DNA of 64,000 nucleotides from Rhabdornis inornatus (GCA_013397075.1 VWZS01000176.1:124001-188000), one strand, 5' to 3'. Counted from the stretch's first letter, positions 48,497 to 62,939 are shown. Notes: generated by a model not told the origin, from the letters alone. Translations and numbers: made by a program.

Positions 48497-51400
48497 TGAA
48501 GCACAAAGGCTAAGATAACATAATTTGAATAACAGCTAATGAAACACTCTGCAATTATTTCTGAATGTGTTATCTATTCCCTCTCTCACATGGTAACTGC
48601 AATTGCCTCTCACAGAAATCTCCAAGCAGGTGATGATACCCCAGAAGTGCACACTCTTCACTTCCATCTCTCCTTCTCTAACCCAAAAACCTCTCAATCC
48701 ACCTCTCATTCCCTCTGTCAGAGGGGATTTCTGCCTGTGTCTCCACACAGAGCCCACTCCCCATGAGAGCAGCCCCTCTGTGCTCCTCTCCCACTTCCAT
48801 TCCACACCTGCCCTGTACCACTGCGTGGAACTGATTAAATTTTGCATAGGAAATCCCTCTGAGAAAGGAGAAGGAGAAAATATTAGAAAGCAGGAGCTGC
48901 CACTCTCACCTCAGAATCTCTGGACATGCAGAAGAAGCAAAGCTGGCCCAAGGGTTTATGGGAAGCAGCACAATTTGCTGCCTTAAGGATGAAGATGATC
49001 ACAGGAGCTCCTGGTCTCACACTTTTGTTTCCAGCCTTTCCCTTCAAGGAAACAGCAGCTCCAAAAAAATTCTGTGGGTAAAATTATCCCCTTTGCTGAA
49101 GCACCTGAACTCTTGTGCAAAGACAACAATCCCTCCCCTGAAAAGAAGCTCTGATTTATAGCTGCGCTCCTGAATTTTTCACCGAATCTAATTTGAGCTC
49201 AGTGTGATAAAATCCTTGCCCACTGAGACAACAACATAATTTAAAAACATAACTCGGGTGTTTATTTATAACAGCTTCAAAAATGTTTCACCCACAGCTT
49301 TATGGCTTGTCTGGCAAAGTGAGGACTTGACCAACTGGAAAAGGAATTATCAGGAAGCTCCGTATAAAACCTTCCTGATCTGTTTAAGGTATTAAAATCA
49401 ATTACTGACAGGAGTAGAGTTTGGACAGGTGACATGGGAACCATCACACAAGAAACTAATGTCCAGCCTGGCTGCCGGCAGAGAGGTCAGGAAACACCCA
49501 GGAGAGGGTGATGTCCAGTGCCAGCTCAGTGGAAAGGTTGTGCTGTAGAAAATGCAGGGACAGCACTGAGGGATGCTGTGCTCAACACTTCCAAAAAGCA
49601 GGAGATGTTACAGGTACAACCCTAGCAAAGGAAGGTCATAGATCAGGGCAGAGTATTTTTAACTGAGCTTGTAAGTTAGATTTGTGGGGGCTTTTATTCT
49701 TTGGTGATGCCTTTTTATTTTTCTTCCCCCCAGAACTTACTACTCTCTAGAAGGCAAAAGAAGTGGGAAGTGTAGTAGGAGTCGTGGGAGAATGACAGGA
49801 GGCAGACAGAACTGATACAAATTTCTGCTGTTTTCCTTGGAAACACAGGAGAGACTGACTGGAAAAGTACCTGAATTTAAATGCAAGGATAAGTTGTAAG
49901 CTGACAGCTCTAAAACAGAGTAGGAAGCATATCTAGAACTCCATATGAGGCAGCAGGGTTTAATTCTGTAGTATCCACTTTATTGACTCTGCTGGATCTC
50001 AGGTTCCAACACGATCTACAGTTTATGTGGAGCTGTTAGACCCATGTTTATAGACAGTTACCACCTGGTCTCCAGTCAATTGCCTGTAGTAAATTAAAAT
50101 ATTGACAAAGGCTTCACTAGCCCTGGTTTCCTAGTACTTGATGGGAGGTCAGGAAGGCATTTCTATTCCTCTAAAGCAAATTTAGACCTGCTTAGATGAT
50201 AAAGCTTACCTGTGAGCAAAGGGCCCTCACTGGATGCAAGAGGATTCCACAGCACACCCAATCCAAATGATAGGATAATATCCCAAGTAACATAAAACAA
50301 AAGAGGGCCCACATGTCTGTGGTGTGTGGCTATAAGACACTGAGAAACTTCCATGGACAGATTCACAAACTCCCTAAAACCAGCTCACTGTTCCCCTCCA
50401 AAACCATTCACTCAAGTGGAGAGAAAGTTGTGACTGGAGACTATAAACATGGTCCAATGCAGCAGAGTTTTCTACAAGGACTGCAAAATCAACCCATCCC
50501 AACCCCTTCCACATGTGGAAAACGACATCTGTAAGCTGAATGAGACAGTGGGACACTTGTCCTGAGGAAGGGAACTCCCTTGGTTGGATCTCAGTCAGCT
50601 CAAAGACAATTTCACCAGAGGGAAGGAACTGGCTTGGAGAGTCAGTAAATCAGAGGTGAAACCTTCTGGTTTTCAGGAAGTTTGCAAGCAGCACAAGCTC
50701 ATTGGGTGGTGCAAAATAATAAACCATAAATAATAAACCAGGTCTGCTAGAGGAAAGTATTGAGTGTGATAAATGCTCTCAGGATCTCTACAGCACTTGA
50801 TGCCTTGGTCCTGCTGCCCTGTAGCTGGAGCAAGGAGTGAAAATGTGTATTTTTCCAGGCTCATCTGTTACCTTCAGAGCACATTTGAAAAAAAAAAATT
50901 GCCATTCATTAAGAAGTGTTGCATCTTAACAGTCACTTTCAATGTAAAGCAAAATGCAGAAAGTTACACTGTTAATGCATTTCAGGTAGTCAGGGAAAAA
51001 AAAAAATCAGCCTTCCTAGACCAGCACATCTGCATTACCAGCATACCAGCAATCTTCCAGCCTCTCCACCACCCAGCTCCCAAAGGCAAGTCCTGCTCAC
51101 ACCTGGGATGCAAGGCATGCCAAGGATATACATTTAGAAGCTTCAAAGGAAAATGAAAGGTCCTAAGATGAAACAGAAACCCTGAAGAATGGATAATACA
51201 TGCATAAAAAGCTGATAATTCACTAACTAGATAATTGGGTTAATTAAAAGATAAATATCCCTCTCTCCTAATGACATTACTGTTGATGTTACTCCATTGA
51301 TAACATCCAGTTTAACATAACCTCTTTTTATGACTGCAGAGTCATGTTCTGCTTTCTAAAAGAGCCTCTGCCTTGGAGAAAGATCAAAGAACCTTGTTTG

Positions 51401-51540
51401 TGACCTGAGCTCTTCACCCATCAGCCAGAACTTTTCAGCACAGCCCCTAAGTGATGGATAACTACATCCCATCACAAAGAACTAGAAAAATAAGTGTTCA
51501 AAAATGGATACACATTTAGAACAAAAGAGAATGGAAAGGC
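48497..51540. other. Non-coding stretch
   Basis: Unique sequence with no supported gene. A-runs lie near 50890 and 50996. A small TAAT-rich patch occurs at 51210-51300. Confidence 0.65.
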
Positions 51541-51560
51541 AAGAGTGTAAAATATTTACC

Positions 51561-51579
51561 TCCCCCCACCCCCCCCCCG
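51561..51579. repeat. Poly-C tract
   Basis: CCCCCCACCCCCCCCCCG-type run. The minus strand could form a G-quadruplex, and the tract is likely to vary in length. Confidence 0.9.
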
Positions 51580-53180
51580 CAATAACACTAGGCAGGAAAA
51601 ATGGCTGAAAACCCTTTCTTTATTTTATTTAATTTCCTAACTTTTCAAGTGATGTGAAAAATCACTCCACTTCAGAAAAGAGTCCAAGATATGTAGGGCG
51701 ATGGAATATTTTGGGAGAAGAACCCAAGCAGACTAATATGTCTCTGTGGAATTTTAAAGTCAGAGAAGAATACTTGTGATATCATAAATATATCAACTAT
51801 TTTAAATACTGGGCAAATGCTAACTGTGTTTTCACAAGAACTATTTCCTCTGCTATTATAAAAGGAGGATTACACATAGTAATATGATATTCCCTTTATA
51901 ATTATGATTGATCCTCCTTTTATCATCACTAAAAAATTATCTGTAATAAAAACATGCACAATCTGCCTCTTGTGCATTAAGAAAGCTTGTTCACGTTCAT
52001 GATTTGAATCATAATTTGAATTGCACTCCTCCAGAAGATGGCTTTGTTGAGGGAGGTTAGCCAGCCCCAGGCAGGGAGCAGAACACATAGCACATACACA
52101 AAATTGTTATATCCAAATATTGTTATATCCAAATTCCCCTGGACTCAAAATCCTGTGAGGAAAACAAGGCAGCACTCAGGGGTAGCATTTAATTCCAGAG
52201 GAGACTGACACTCACAAGGCCTTGTTATTATCTTATCTGACTCTGCCAATAGAAAATCCCCAGAAAGTTCACCCTACACCCTGGATTGACAGCTGCTGGG
52301 ATGATGGACAGCAAAGGAGAAATTCTGGATTCCAGTGTGCAAAACTGGGTACCTTTGCTGCTTTGGATGGGCAAGAGCCCCTAACAAAAGGTATTCTCCT
52401 TAAACACACTCCAAAGTCTCCCCTGATCAGTACAAACATGTCCTCTGCTTTTACACAGTGGCAACAGGACTAAAATGTGAACTCAGTCTGTATTTTGTAA
52501 GGGTTTGCTTTTCCTGAGCTGTTTCCCCCCCTTTTTTTTATCCCTGTATGAAAGCCTCCCAGCCTTATTCAGCCCTTATGTTTCCTGTCCTAAATTCATG
52601 CTTGACATGTTTCAAGATGAAGACATTAGTGCAGTGAGAGTGGAATGAGTGTGGCCACATTATCATCAAATAATGATTTGATCAGCACACGAGATAACCT
52701 CAAACCTAACTCAGCTCCAGCCACAGCGGCTTGTGCTGTACATTCTGTGCCAATATTCCAGCTGCTGAAGCATTGAATAATCACCAGAAAAAGCACATTT
52801 GCAAAAAGTTGGTTTCAGGAGCATCCTACAGCTTCTGGTTCTTGCAGCACTCCACTGCAGATTGACCAGAAATGTGATGTGCTCCAAGTTTGGATGTTTT
52901 TGAGATGATTTGGATGTTCAGAGATTTCCACTCCAGAAGCCCCACGGGCCATTCCCAACCTCTGCATAATTAAAGCAATCCACCTGCTCCACAGCCATTT
53001 CCTCAGCTCCAGAGCAGTACAGACACAGATGTGACACTTTCCTGCCACAGCATCCCTGTTTGGGGACAGTGTGGAGGCTGCCACACTCACTGCAGTTATC
53101 CTGCAAAAGCTCAAAAAAAAAAAAATAGGCAGCAAAAAATTCCAGCAATTCTTTCCCTCCAGTTCCAATAAACTTGCTTC
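51580..53180. other. Non-coding stretch
   Basis: AT-rich unique sequence containing a 16-bp tandem duplication at 52103-52134. Minus-strand frames at 52815-53250 overlap in two phases and match nothing I know. Confidence 0.65.
52103..52134 (+). repeat. Perfect 16-bp tandem duplication
   Basis: ATTGTTATATCCAAAT occurs twice head to tail with no difference, which suggests a recent duplication. Confidence 0.97.
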
Positions 53181-53400
53181 CAATTTGTTGTCCATCCGTT
53201 GCTAATTTCATTATCATTTCACACATGTTAATGAGACACATGCAGGTCACATGACCTCCCCTTTGCCTCTGGGGCCTAATGAATTATATATCATGAATAA
53301 TTAAGGGCAGTTTGTTTTGGCGTACAAATTCATTAGTGTTTTAATGTAAAAATGCACAAAAGGGGAATTAATGTTTCATGACAACTAAAACAACCCTTTC
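53181..53400. promoter_or_regulatory. Candidate conserved regulatory element with nuclear-receptor IR2 site
   Basis: AGGTCA-CA-TGACCT (53244-53257) is an exact inverted repeat of two consensus nuclear-receptor half-sites with a 2-bp spacer. Its centre CACATG is also an E-box. It is flanked by GCTAATTTCATTATC (53203), GTTAATGAG (53228), CCTAATGAATTATATATCATGAATAATTAAG (about 53275-53305), AATTCATTAG and GGAATTAATG words. The dense run of homeodomain cores in non-repetitive sequence resembles a deeply conserved developmental enhancer. Receptor binding and conservation are inferred, not shown. Confidence 0.4.
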
Positions 53401-56400
53401 TGCTAAGAATGTGGCCACATTGAGACCATTTATTTATGTTTGTTTTTTTTTTTTCTAATTAAGTCAGAATTTAAAGATCTCCAGACCACACCACTAAAGA
53501 GTAGCTAAGTATTTAAAAAGTGATAATGTGCAGCTTTTAGCAGATTCCTCCAGATCCCATAATGTTTCCTGACGCTCTGGCATCACTAACACGAATTTCT
53601 CCCCCTATGAGTGCAGAGATTTCTCCCCCTCCAACAATTCACTACCAACATTTGAAGAGGAAGCTGTAGCTTTCAGTTTGAATGCCACATCAAGCAGGCT
53701 GATAAGGCTGTCATTTTTTATTTTGAAGCTGTAATTCAAGTGCAGATTTATATAGCAAGAATCTCTTTTCATGGCATCAAAGAAATCAGCTGGGCTTCTC
53801 AGATTTTTCAGAGGAAAACAGAAAAGTGAGAAGTCAACTGGATAATTTTTGTTTTAGGTGCAGATGGTGACGTTTTTTTAACCTTTTCATGCCTGTTATA
53901 TGGATCTTTTAATACTTTTCTAAGGCCTGGCAACCTTTGCTGGAGCACACCCTGGTAACACTGTCAGCATTCTGCCAGCCCAGCACATAATGATCAGCCC
54001 AACTGGTTTGGATATGAACAACCCCACAGCAAAGAGTGGCCAAAATTCAGTGTGATGTGTGACTAGAAAATGAGGAAAATGAGAAAGACTCAGATGTTTT
54101 CCATGGAAATCAGGGGTAAAATCTAAACTCTTTTTTTCTTTTTGTACTCTTGGAGTGGAACATCCATTCTGCAGCTTAGCTTGAATTCTAGATATTGTAG
54201 CATTTTTAACACAGAACCAGTCAGACTGAAAGGCACCTCAAAGCCCAGCAGTGAGGCCATGTGCTCCCAGCCCTTGCCAGTCACCTGAAGTGCTAAAGCA
54301 CCAAAGTGCTTCAGGACAGGATTTTTTGAAAGCATGAGCAGTGACAAGTTTTTGATACAGCTTTATGAAGACATAACTGTTTGTCAGTTTTAAAAGAGCC
54401 CTCATAACTGCTCTTCACAAAATTCAAGTGCCTTCATACTCTGCAGTGAGCAGATTAAATTTGAAAGGCTGGGTTCAAGTGTGCAAGACTTGTCCTTTGC
54501 TACCCCTGCAAAACATTTCCTGGTTCTGACTGAATTCTGGCTGAACTGAGGCATCATCCAGGGAAGGTTCAGCACTTCCAGGCCAGCAGCTGGGTTTTCC
54601 CTGTACCCTGAGTATCCCTGGCACCTTCTCCTGTGCCCATTTCCCCCCTGGGGCATTGGGATTGCTGCAGGATCATCCCTCTCGTGCTGTAGTGCCACTT
54701 GTACAGCAAGGAGGCTGGAAGAAGTGGGCTCCCCAGGATGAACAAAAAATAAAATCTTGGCTGACAAGAGTGGCAATAGAGGAAGCAATTAGGACAGAAC
54801 TGAAGAAAGCACTGACTTCTTCAGCTGGGGATCAGAGACCTTTGGGCATGAAAGCTGGAAATGGGATCAGAGCACATTAGGGAAAGCTGCATCACCTTTT
54901 TTTGGTCATTGAGGAAAGGAGTAAGGGTGGGTGAAGTCAAACACTGAGTGCTCTAAGCAAAGTCAATACTCATCTATCTCCTACTAGAATTCCTGCAGAA
55001 GGAGCCAGGTCCTGCCAGCAAATCTCATGTGTCTAAAAGAAAAATGATGTAACTATGTTATAGCACATAGCACATCCTAACTTTGGCCAGCTATCCTAAA
55101 AGAAGCCATTCAGATTCCCCTTCAGGGACAAAAGCGAAAAATCTGGCTTGATACTAATCCCAATTCTTCTCTTAGTAAATGGAGGGGAAAGGAAAAAAAA
55201 ACAAAAAAGGAAAATTCAGATTAATTAATCACTAAGTTGTCCCATTGTCTGTAAAGGAAAAGAGGATGAATAGCTAAAATATAATTGGTCTAGATTAAGT
55301 GAGAAATATTTTACTACCAACCACTCTAGAACCACTCTGTACTTTCCCTTTCTTTGTTTTACTATCTGTTTGCCCATCAAAATCACAGCATAAAGTTTGA
55401 AAGCATGTTTTTAAATGGTGGTATAATTTATTTAGAATCATGCATTTCCTAGCTACTTGTATGGTGAACTGTGAACAGAAAAGATTAAATGAATACTGTT
55501 GGACATACTAAGGAAAACAAAAATTAAGTTGAAACACAGAAAAAGCATCAAGATGTTCAGCGAAAAATTCTGCTTCTTAAAAGTAACAGAAAATGGATGA
55601 TAATGTTCTCTCATCAAATTACATATTACTTACATGGTACAGAGGGACTGTGAAAATCAAGATGCTCTTGGAATGTGCATAATGAATAAATAGAAAAAAA
55701 ACAACTTATAAAAAACCCCACAGCAATCACTTTAGGAAGTAAATGCAGTAAGTGCAAAAAGAATTGTCAGAAGCCCTTTATGGAATCTTTTACCTTCTGC
55801 AAGTGGTTGGAAATAAACCCTGACCTCCCAGTAGGTGCAAAGGAGACAAAGAACAAGGGGCAGAGCAAAATGATCAGGTGACCAGAGAAACATAACTTTT
55901 AGACTTTTACCTTTCTAATAATGGAAGGAAAATTCAGCTACCAAATGGGTTTTATGTCATGGAGGATGTGAATCCAGAGACAGAAATGCTTGTTCTCAGT
56001 GAGGACATTGTGTTGGTCCTGTACATGAAGCAGCTGTCAATGAGCCTGAGCTGATGCTCACATCTGCAGTGGAAAACCACAAATGCCAATAGGAGACCAG
56101 GGACCCTGAACAGAAGAGAAGTTCAAGGTAATCCAAGTAGCAGAGCAGAAATAGTAAAGCTAAAATCCCTCATCTATTGACAAGCTCATCCACAAGATTT
56201 ATTTAATTGATAAACACTTCAAACCTATAAAGTACATGCTAATACACTGGCTTGTGAGTTAATGAGCCAGGGCATTCCTCTGGTTAGACTCAGAACAGCT
56301 TGGCTGAGGTTCCTAAGCCATGATGGTTTTCTAAGATTCATGTGCCAGATGAATCTTAGGGCATGCCAGATGTACTGTCAGGGCAGGTAATCTTGCTGAT

Positions 56401-58500
56401 TCTTTGAGCTTTTAAAAGCCTCATGTCTTTTGTATGGTGGCAATTTGTAATTTCTGAGAATCAACCTTTTTCCTTCCTATTTCTGATTCTATATAGTTAT
56501 TTAGCCCTGTTTTGGCTCACTACTTTGTGGCCTTGCTTTGCTCAGATTTTTTTTCTCTAATAAAAACAAATAATTTTTCAATAATGTACTTCTTTGTGCA
56601 GTGGGAGGGAGTGATGCTGTACTGCAGTTTATCTTTCAGACTTTGGTGTGGGTTTCTTCACATGCTTCTCTAAGCCTTCCCCTGCATGGATTCTAATTCA
56701 GCAAAGCTGAGAGCAGAGGGGCAGAATCCCCTCTCTCAACCTGTTTTGGTGCAGCTTCCTGGGGTTCTTCAGACCCCCTCCTGTATCCATGGATTTATAA
56801 CTGCTGTGAACAGGGAAGAAAGGTAAAAGGCTCCCCATAACCTCAGAGATGTTACCTCTACCCTCACTCCTGTGCCAGATGTAGAAAACCTCCCAGGTAT
56901 TCTTCTCAGCTCAGAGAGAGCACCAGCACGGAGACACTGCCAGATGCAGAAAGTTTTAAGGCCAACTGATGGTGCTGGATATACTCCTGCTCTAATCTCA
57001 ATTTAAATTAGTAACTAGAGGCAACACACTGGGAGCTTTTCTAGTCTGCTTCCTCGAGAAGTAAATCGGATCCCAAATAAAATATTCAGCATTTGGAGGC
57101 TGAGCACAGAACTCTGTGAGGCTGAGCACAGCCCTTGGTGTGCACTGAGGAAGCACTTTCCTAAGATACCAGAAAAGTTGGCAGCTCACTTTGGTAACAT
57201 GTCCAGTTTTATTTGTGTTAGAATCTCTGCTCCTCTGGGGGCATGCAAAACGATCTGGGGTGCTCTGGGGACTTTCACTTCTACCTCTCTTGACCCTTGC
57301 ACTTCTCTTCCTTTTGAACTATTGCTGCCCACTGCCCAGGGCTGACTTATTTGCTGTACAAGGCACTGTCTGATCCATCCTCTCCTATCCTGATGGCCAG
57401 AGCCACCCTTCCCACTACACCCAAACTGCTGATACTGTGACAGCTCCTAAGTCAACACTTCATCAGCCAGGAGCTTTTATCAGCAGGAGAGAGGAACTCC
57501 AGCACTGGCAGCAGTGACAGCCCTGGCCAGCAAAGACGTTTTTAGAATTATATTCTTGGCGTCTTGCAGCATCCTTAACAAAGCTGGCAGTGACTGCTGA
57601 AAACCTGCCAGGTAGATCTGCCCAGAAGAAGGAAATGGGATGTGGTAGGGTGTGGTGGTGAGGAGAAAAGAACATTTCAGAGCATATTCCCATTTTCTCA
57701 CACACATTTCTCACCCCTTAACACTTGGGAAGGGAGAGACATAACTTTGAGGGGCACGTCCCATCCAAACAAACAAGACAGTGGGAACAGACCAAAGGGA
57801 TCCATCAGCCTTGTAAAAACCACCTCTTTTCCAAGTCTGGCTTGACAGAGCAACACAATACTTAGAGGGCACAAGCCCTGCCTGAATCAACACCCTTCTA
57901 AGCTTGTAGAAAGAACAAAATGAATTGTGCAGAAATGAAGGTTCACACAAAAGGCCTGGGTTTCATATCAAGATCTTCTGCTCACCAGCTGCACAGCTTC
58001 AGATACATGTTTGTAATGCTCCATGCAAGTAACACCACAACACCTGCAAGATTAAAGCTCTATGATACCTAAAAACCACAGGCTCAGCTCCAGTAAAGAC
58101 CAAAATCTAAAACTGAAGTCTAAAGACCCTCAGCTACTTGCTGAAACTCAGTGATGCTGAGACAAAAATCCATTAGTCTTAAGAGGACATATTCATATAA
58201 CCATTAATTTCAGCTCCTGCTCTGTAGAAAAGAGAGAACAACTGCTTTCTCTCCTGGACACTGTAAAGTACAGTGTTTTGACATTTGTCAAGTATTTTCT
58301 GTCCTCATGCAGCAAGAAGTGCTGTTTTGGGTACTATGTCTATTCTGCCAGTCAAGTAGTTGGCTGCCTCTGCCAGAGTGGTTAAATTTCTTTGGGATAA
58401 GTGAAAGCAATCATGTAAATTAAAATAAAAAACCAAGCTAGAGACTTAATTCAGGTGGGAAAAGAAAGACAACTTTTTCAAAAAGATCAAAACCATCTTT
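53401..58500. other. Long non-coding stretch
   Basis: About 5 kb of AT-rich unique sequence with T- and A-runs (53442-53456, 55190-55210). No open frame over about 130 codons and no repeat family recognised. A TAAT-rich patch occurs near 56195-56265. Confidence 0.65.
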
Positions 58501-58586
58501 GTAAAAAAAAAACAAAAACACCAAAAAACCAACAACAAAACCAAACCAACAAAAAAGCCTATAAGCAAACAAAAAACCAAAACCAC
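58501..58586. repeat. A-rich simple sequence (CAAA/CCAAA)
   Basis: Runs of A broken by single or double C (ACAAAAACACC, ACCAACAACAAAACC and similar). Low complexity; it gives an apparent F/V/L-rich peptide on the minus strand that should be ignored. Confidence 0.85.
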
Positions 58587-61500
58587 TCCTAATGCTGTAA
58601 TGTTTCCCTGAATCTCCTGGTTATAGCTAGTAGATTTACAGAAATACTTGGGAAAACAGCAGCTTCTGGTACTATTGACTGGACAAAAGGATGAAGGGCT
58701 GAACCACAAACCAGCCCTTTGTGACGTATTCTCCATACCAAGATGGCAGCCACAGAAATTTCCATAAAAGCCATTGAAGTTTTCCAATATTTATCACCAC
58801 AGGGAAACCAAAACTAAACCCAGAGACTGTTTTAGGTACAGAATTAATTTCTTCAAATCCCATGAAGTTTGTAGAACCTGGCACATCAAACACAGGCTCT
58901 GGGTTTATACTCTCTCCACTCCCTCCATGTCTATTTTTAAAGACCTCTCATCCACTTAGAAAAACCAATCATGCCCAGGGAACCAGTAAGGTCCTCCCCG
59001 ACACTGACCCAGCAGAATTTTGTTCTGTGAAGGGAAAGCTGTTCTGTGGCTTTGCTTCTGGAAAATCCTGCTCATGTACCACTTGCTCTTCAAGCCAAGG
59101 GCAATAAGATGAATTGTAGCCATGGTTCTGTCTGTTCTGTAAAGTAACAGACCAGGTCCAAAGGACACAGCCATTTACAAAACATCTTCTGCAGCTCCTG
59201 GTGGGCATGGTCACAGATTTGAACCCTATTAGGCAGATTTGGTCCCAGTTAGCACAACACATGTCATCCACATTAATCATCCTCTTAGCCTGTACTGTAC
59301 CAAGGCAATTATGCCCAAAATCAAAGTCTGCTTATTCTGTTTCAGAACAACCCCATCAGGGACCAGCCAAGCTTGTATCATTGTTTCCAACCCAGGAGAT
59401 GCCTGCATCTCAGAGAGGGCACCAAGAGCATCAGCTGCCAGTGCTGCATCCCTGTGCTTGACTTGTCCTTTAATGCTCCACACAAAAGTTAGGGACATTC
59501 CAAGGATTTCACAGAGCCCTTCACAGAGGCCACATTTACACGCAAGGCAACTGAATATTTGGAATAATTTAGTTCACATCTGTGGGATAAACTCATAGGA
59601 AGGGTCCAGGACCTGAGTGTGCAGAGGCTGGGGAGGGTGAGTGACCCCTGGCACAGCTGGTGGTGTGTCAGCTCCCACTGCCACCTTGCTCACCGGCCTC
59701 TGCTGAGAGGAGCAAGGCAAAAGGACAGCTCTGTGACAAAGAGAAGGGAAAACACTGCACAAAAGAGGACGGAATGGAGTAATTAGCTTCTTCCTCTGCA
59801 GCCTCCAGCATGCTGCCAAGCCTCCTGCTGCACGACAGGAGGACAAAAGGCTTTTTCAGCTGTCACACGTGTCACAGCCCCAGCCAGGGACAGCAGCCAT
59901 GTCCTCGTGCCTTTCAGGGCTTTGCACACATGTGCTGCTCTGTCTGCAGGCCAAGCAAAAGCAGCCTTAGCCCTCACCAGACATACAGATACAAAATGCT
60001 CGTGTCAGTGCTGCTGGCACTCAGCATATGGTTACCCTGATTTATTTCTGTTGAAACAGAAGCCAGAGTTTTTTCCTGCTGAGGCCCTCTGTGGTAGAAA
60101 TAAGGGGGAGTCTGTGTCCTGGAGACCTTAATTCAGCGCTAAAAATGACATTTTGTCCTCACCCTTTGCCATCATTTCTGGATGCAGGCACTTGAATAGA
60201 AGGAAGCCAAGGTACTGATATTACACCTCACGGATTTCATTTCCTAGGAACTAAGTGGTGAGTATTGCTTATGCAACCTTAAAATGAAAGCGTGTTACAG
60301 GAACAGACTGTCCTTTTTTTTGTGTTTATTCTGCTCAGTAAAAAAAAACCCAACCACATTTAAAAGGATTCACCCAGCAGAAAGATGGTTTTCCACCAGG
60401 ACTGCTGGAATATGAGTTTCTTTTCTGTTCATGTCTGTGTTTCTCACAGATGCTCATGGGAGCTGTGGTTTTCAGCTGTGTGCAGAGGCAACAAGGACAA
60501 ATTAGCATTAAATTAACATGCCCTACCTCTGATTTTAATCCACATGAGGAGAATGACAAACCCCTGCTCCCTCTCCAAACACTGACTAGATCCATGAGCA
60601 TGACTTCATGTAACAGCAAGTTAAATGCCTGAGACCAATTGGGATATCAGACATTACAGCAATAGAAGTTATTAATTGGATGATATGTAAAATTCAGTGA
60701 CTTGTTGTCAGGGTATACCTCACAATACCAGTCAAGTTATAAAATTCAGACACAATTACATGCTAGCTGAATACATTTGCCTTATTTCACTATACTGTAT
60801 ATTAAACTTTCCTTTTCATGTTTGCACAATAAATCTGAATGGAGCTTTTTATTGCATTCACACTTGGTTGATTGCTTTTACTTATTTTATAGCATGTTAT
60901 AGGGGGAAGGAGAAAAAACAAAAGTTTTATTACATAAAACTGTAAAACAAAACTAAATGTGAATGCCTGCTCTAGAGAGGTGATGAACATACTTCATGTT
61001 AACTTAGAGGTGTCACTTTTTACCACTGACATGGAATTGCTGATTGTTATTATTTTGGGGATGTCTCAGTACCAGAACATAGAATAAAGAACGGTTCCTC
61101 AGGTACAGGTGCCATGGGGAGGCAGACACAGCTACAGCAACACCCTGTGACTTGGCCACAGAATTTTTTAAAGGAGATGCCCCAGGTGAAACTCTCCTAG
61201 TGGCAGAAAGACAACACAGAGCCTGAGCAGGGTTTCAGCCTCCCACCAGCTCTGCAGAGCATGAGTGGGTCTTACACAGCTCACAGTGGTGGTGACTCTG
61301 AGGAGAGTCACCTTCTCATCTTGTAATTTCTGTTCTCAAAATGACACACACACAGTACATGAGAAAAAGATTTGAAGGGCTTCACTCTTGCAAAACAGGG
61401 GTGAAGGACCTGCTCTTTAGTGAGTGTCAGATCTTTCAAAGCCTTCTGGCAAACCCCAAATATGCACTAGAAAAAAAAAACAAACAGCATTAAAACACCT

Positions 61501-62939
61501 CCCTTCCACCTCCCCCCCAATAAAAGCTGTCACAGTAAAACACAGAATACAGAAGGTATCAGTGGTAAAACATTACACTTGAAAACACAAGTCTTGCACA
61601 AACAAGAAAACAGAAGGAAGTCATACACAATTATAATAAGGTTGGGGGAAAAGAATCTTAAAGAACCACTGAATAAAGATATAAAAGCTGATATAAACAT
61701 CTCCAAGCATACCAGGAATAAGGAACGTGAAAATCAATCTAGAGAACCACTGGATGAAGAAAGAGAGAAAAATATGGAAGTGGTACATTAAAAGCAATCC
61801 ACAATCCCACAACCCAGCTGAGGGTTCTGTCTGCAAGTGATCAGTATTTGGTAATGTGAAAAACAGACTAAAAGAAGGACTAGCACATTTCTTCTCACCT
61901 TCTGGCAAGGTGTGATTTAGAGATTCTCTGAAGTAAATTTACATTTGCATCTCCTCAGTTTTACACATCTTTGTCATATATCATTTTCTCCAAAAATGAA
62001 ACCAACACGGATGAGGAGAAGTATGCAAAGTGTGAGGATGAACCAACAGGGATTCTTCAAGTAAGAAAGAAAAAATTGGCCTGTGAGGTGCTGGCAGAGA
62101 GGTCTATGCAGCCTCAGGTAGGATGGAGATAAACAAGGGATGATTAATCACACACTGTTTCTTAGAATCCAAGCAGTAGGGAGCACTTTAAAAAAATAGC
62201 ACATACATGTTTTTTAAGAAAGGAAAAGTAATGAATTTGAGCCATGCACAGGTTGGGGTTCTCACTGCTACAGGACATGCAGATACACAAAACAGTGTAA
62301 ACAGGTTCCAAAAAGACAGACTCACAAATGAAAAGCCTGTCAATGACTAATAACCATCAAGGGCTCCACTTCTCCAGAAAGTCCCAAAAGCCAGAGACAG
62401 CTAAAAGCAAGGAATTTGTTTCCAGGGTGGTTTGTCTTTACATGCCCCAGGTTTACATTTTTTTCTCCAAGCAGCTACTACTGATGCTGGGCAGGAGAGA
62501 TCCTTGGCCTTTCCCAGATTCACATGGCACTAAGACTGTGCCATTAAAACACACATTAATTAAATATCATGTTATGAAATGAGCCTGTAGATTAGAGCTA
62601 GGTCTCAGGCTCTGTGCCTGTATTCCAACTTTCATGTACCTATAAATATTAAAACACCAAATGGAGCCCTTGAATTTGCAAAATGCAGGCTCATCACCAT
62701 TCCAATACCACATTCTCTGATAAAAGTAATTTATTTGCTCATCAGCTCATCGTATTTTATTCAAGTCCAGTAAAAACTATAATTCCATCATTCCAAACAA
62801 ACCCTAATCTCAGTAAGCAGCTCTTGGTCTTACACAGATGCTGATTACTATAACTGCAGGGCAAATCAGCACAATATGACCAAATAAATAAATTTTCCTG
62901 AATACATAAAAGAAAACCCCCCACAATCCTGTACTTGTT
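58587..62939. other. Long non-coding stretch
   Basis: Unique sequence. Opposed open frames of about 100-119 codons at 58969-59598 are mutually overlapping. An A-rich patch at 61470-61480 and a C-rich run at 61509-61517 are the only simple sequence. No gene, RNA or repeat family is supported. Confidence 0.65.

Noticed and set aside
58446..58787. Minus-strand hydrophobic frame resembling a membrane segment
   Set aside because: The hydrophobic run is the translation of an A/C simple-sequence tract, not a protein signal.
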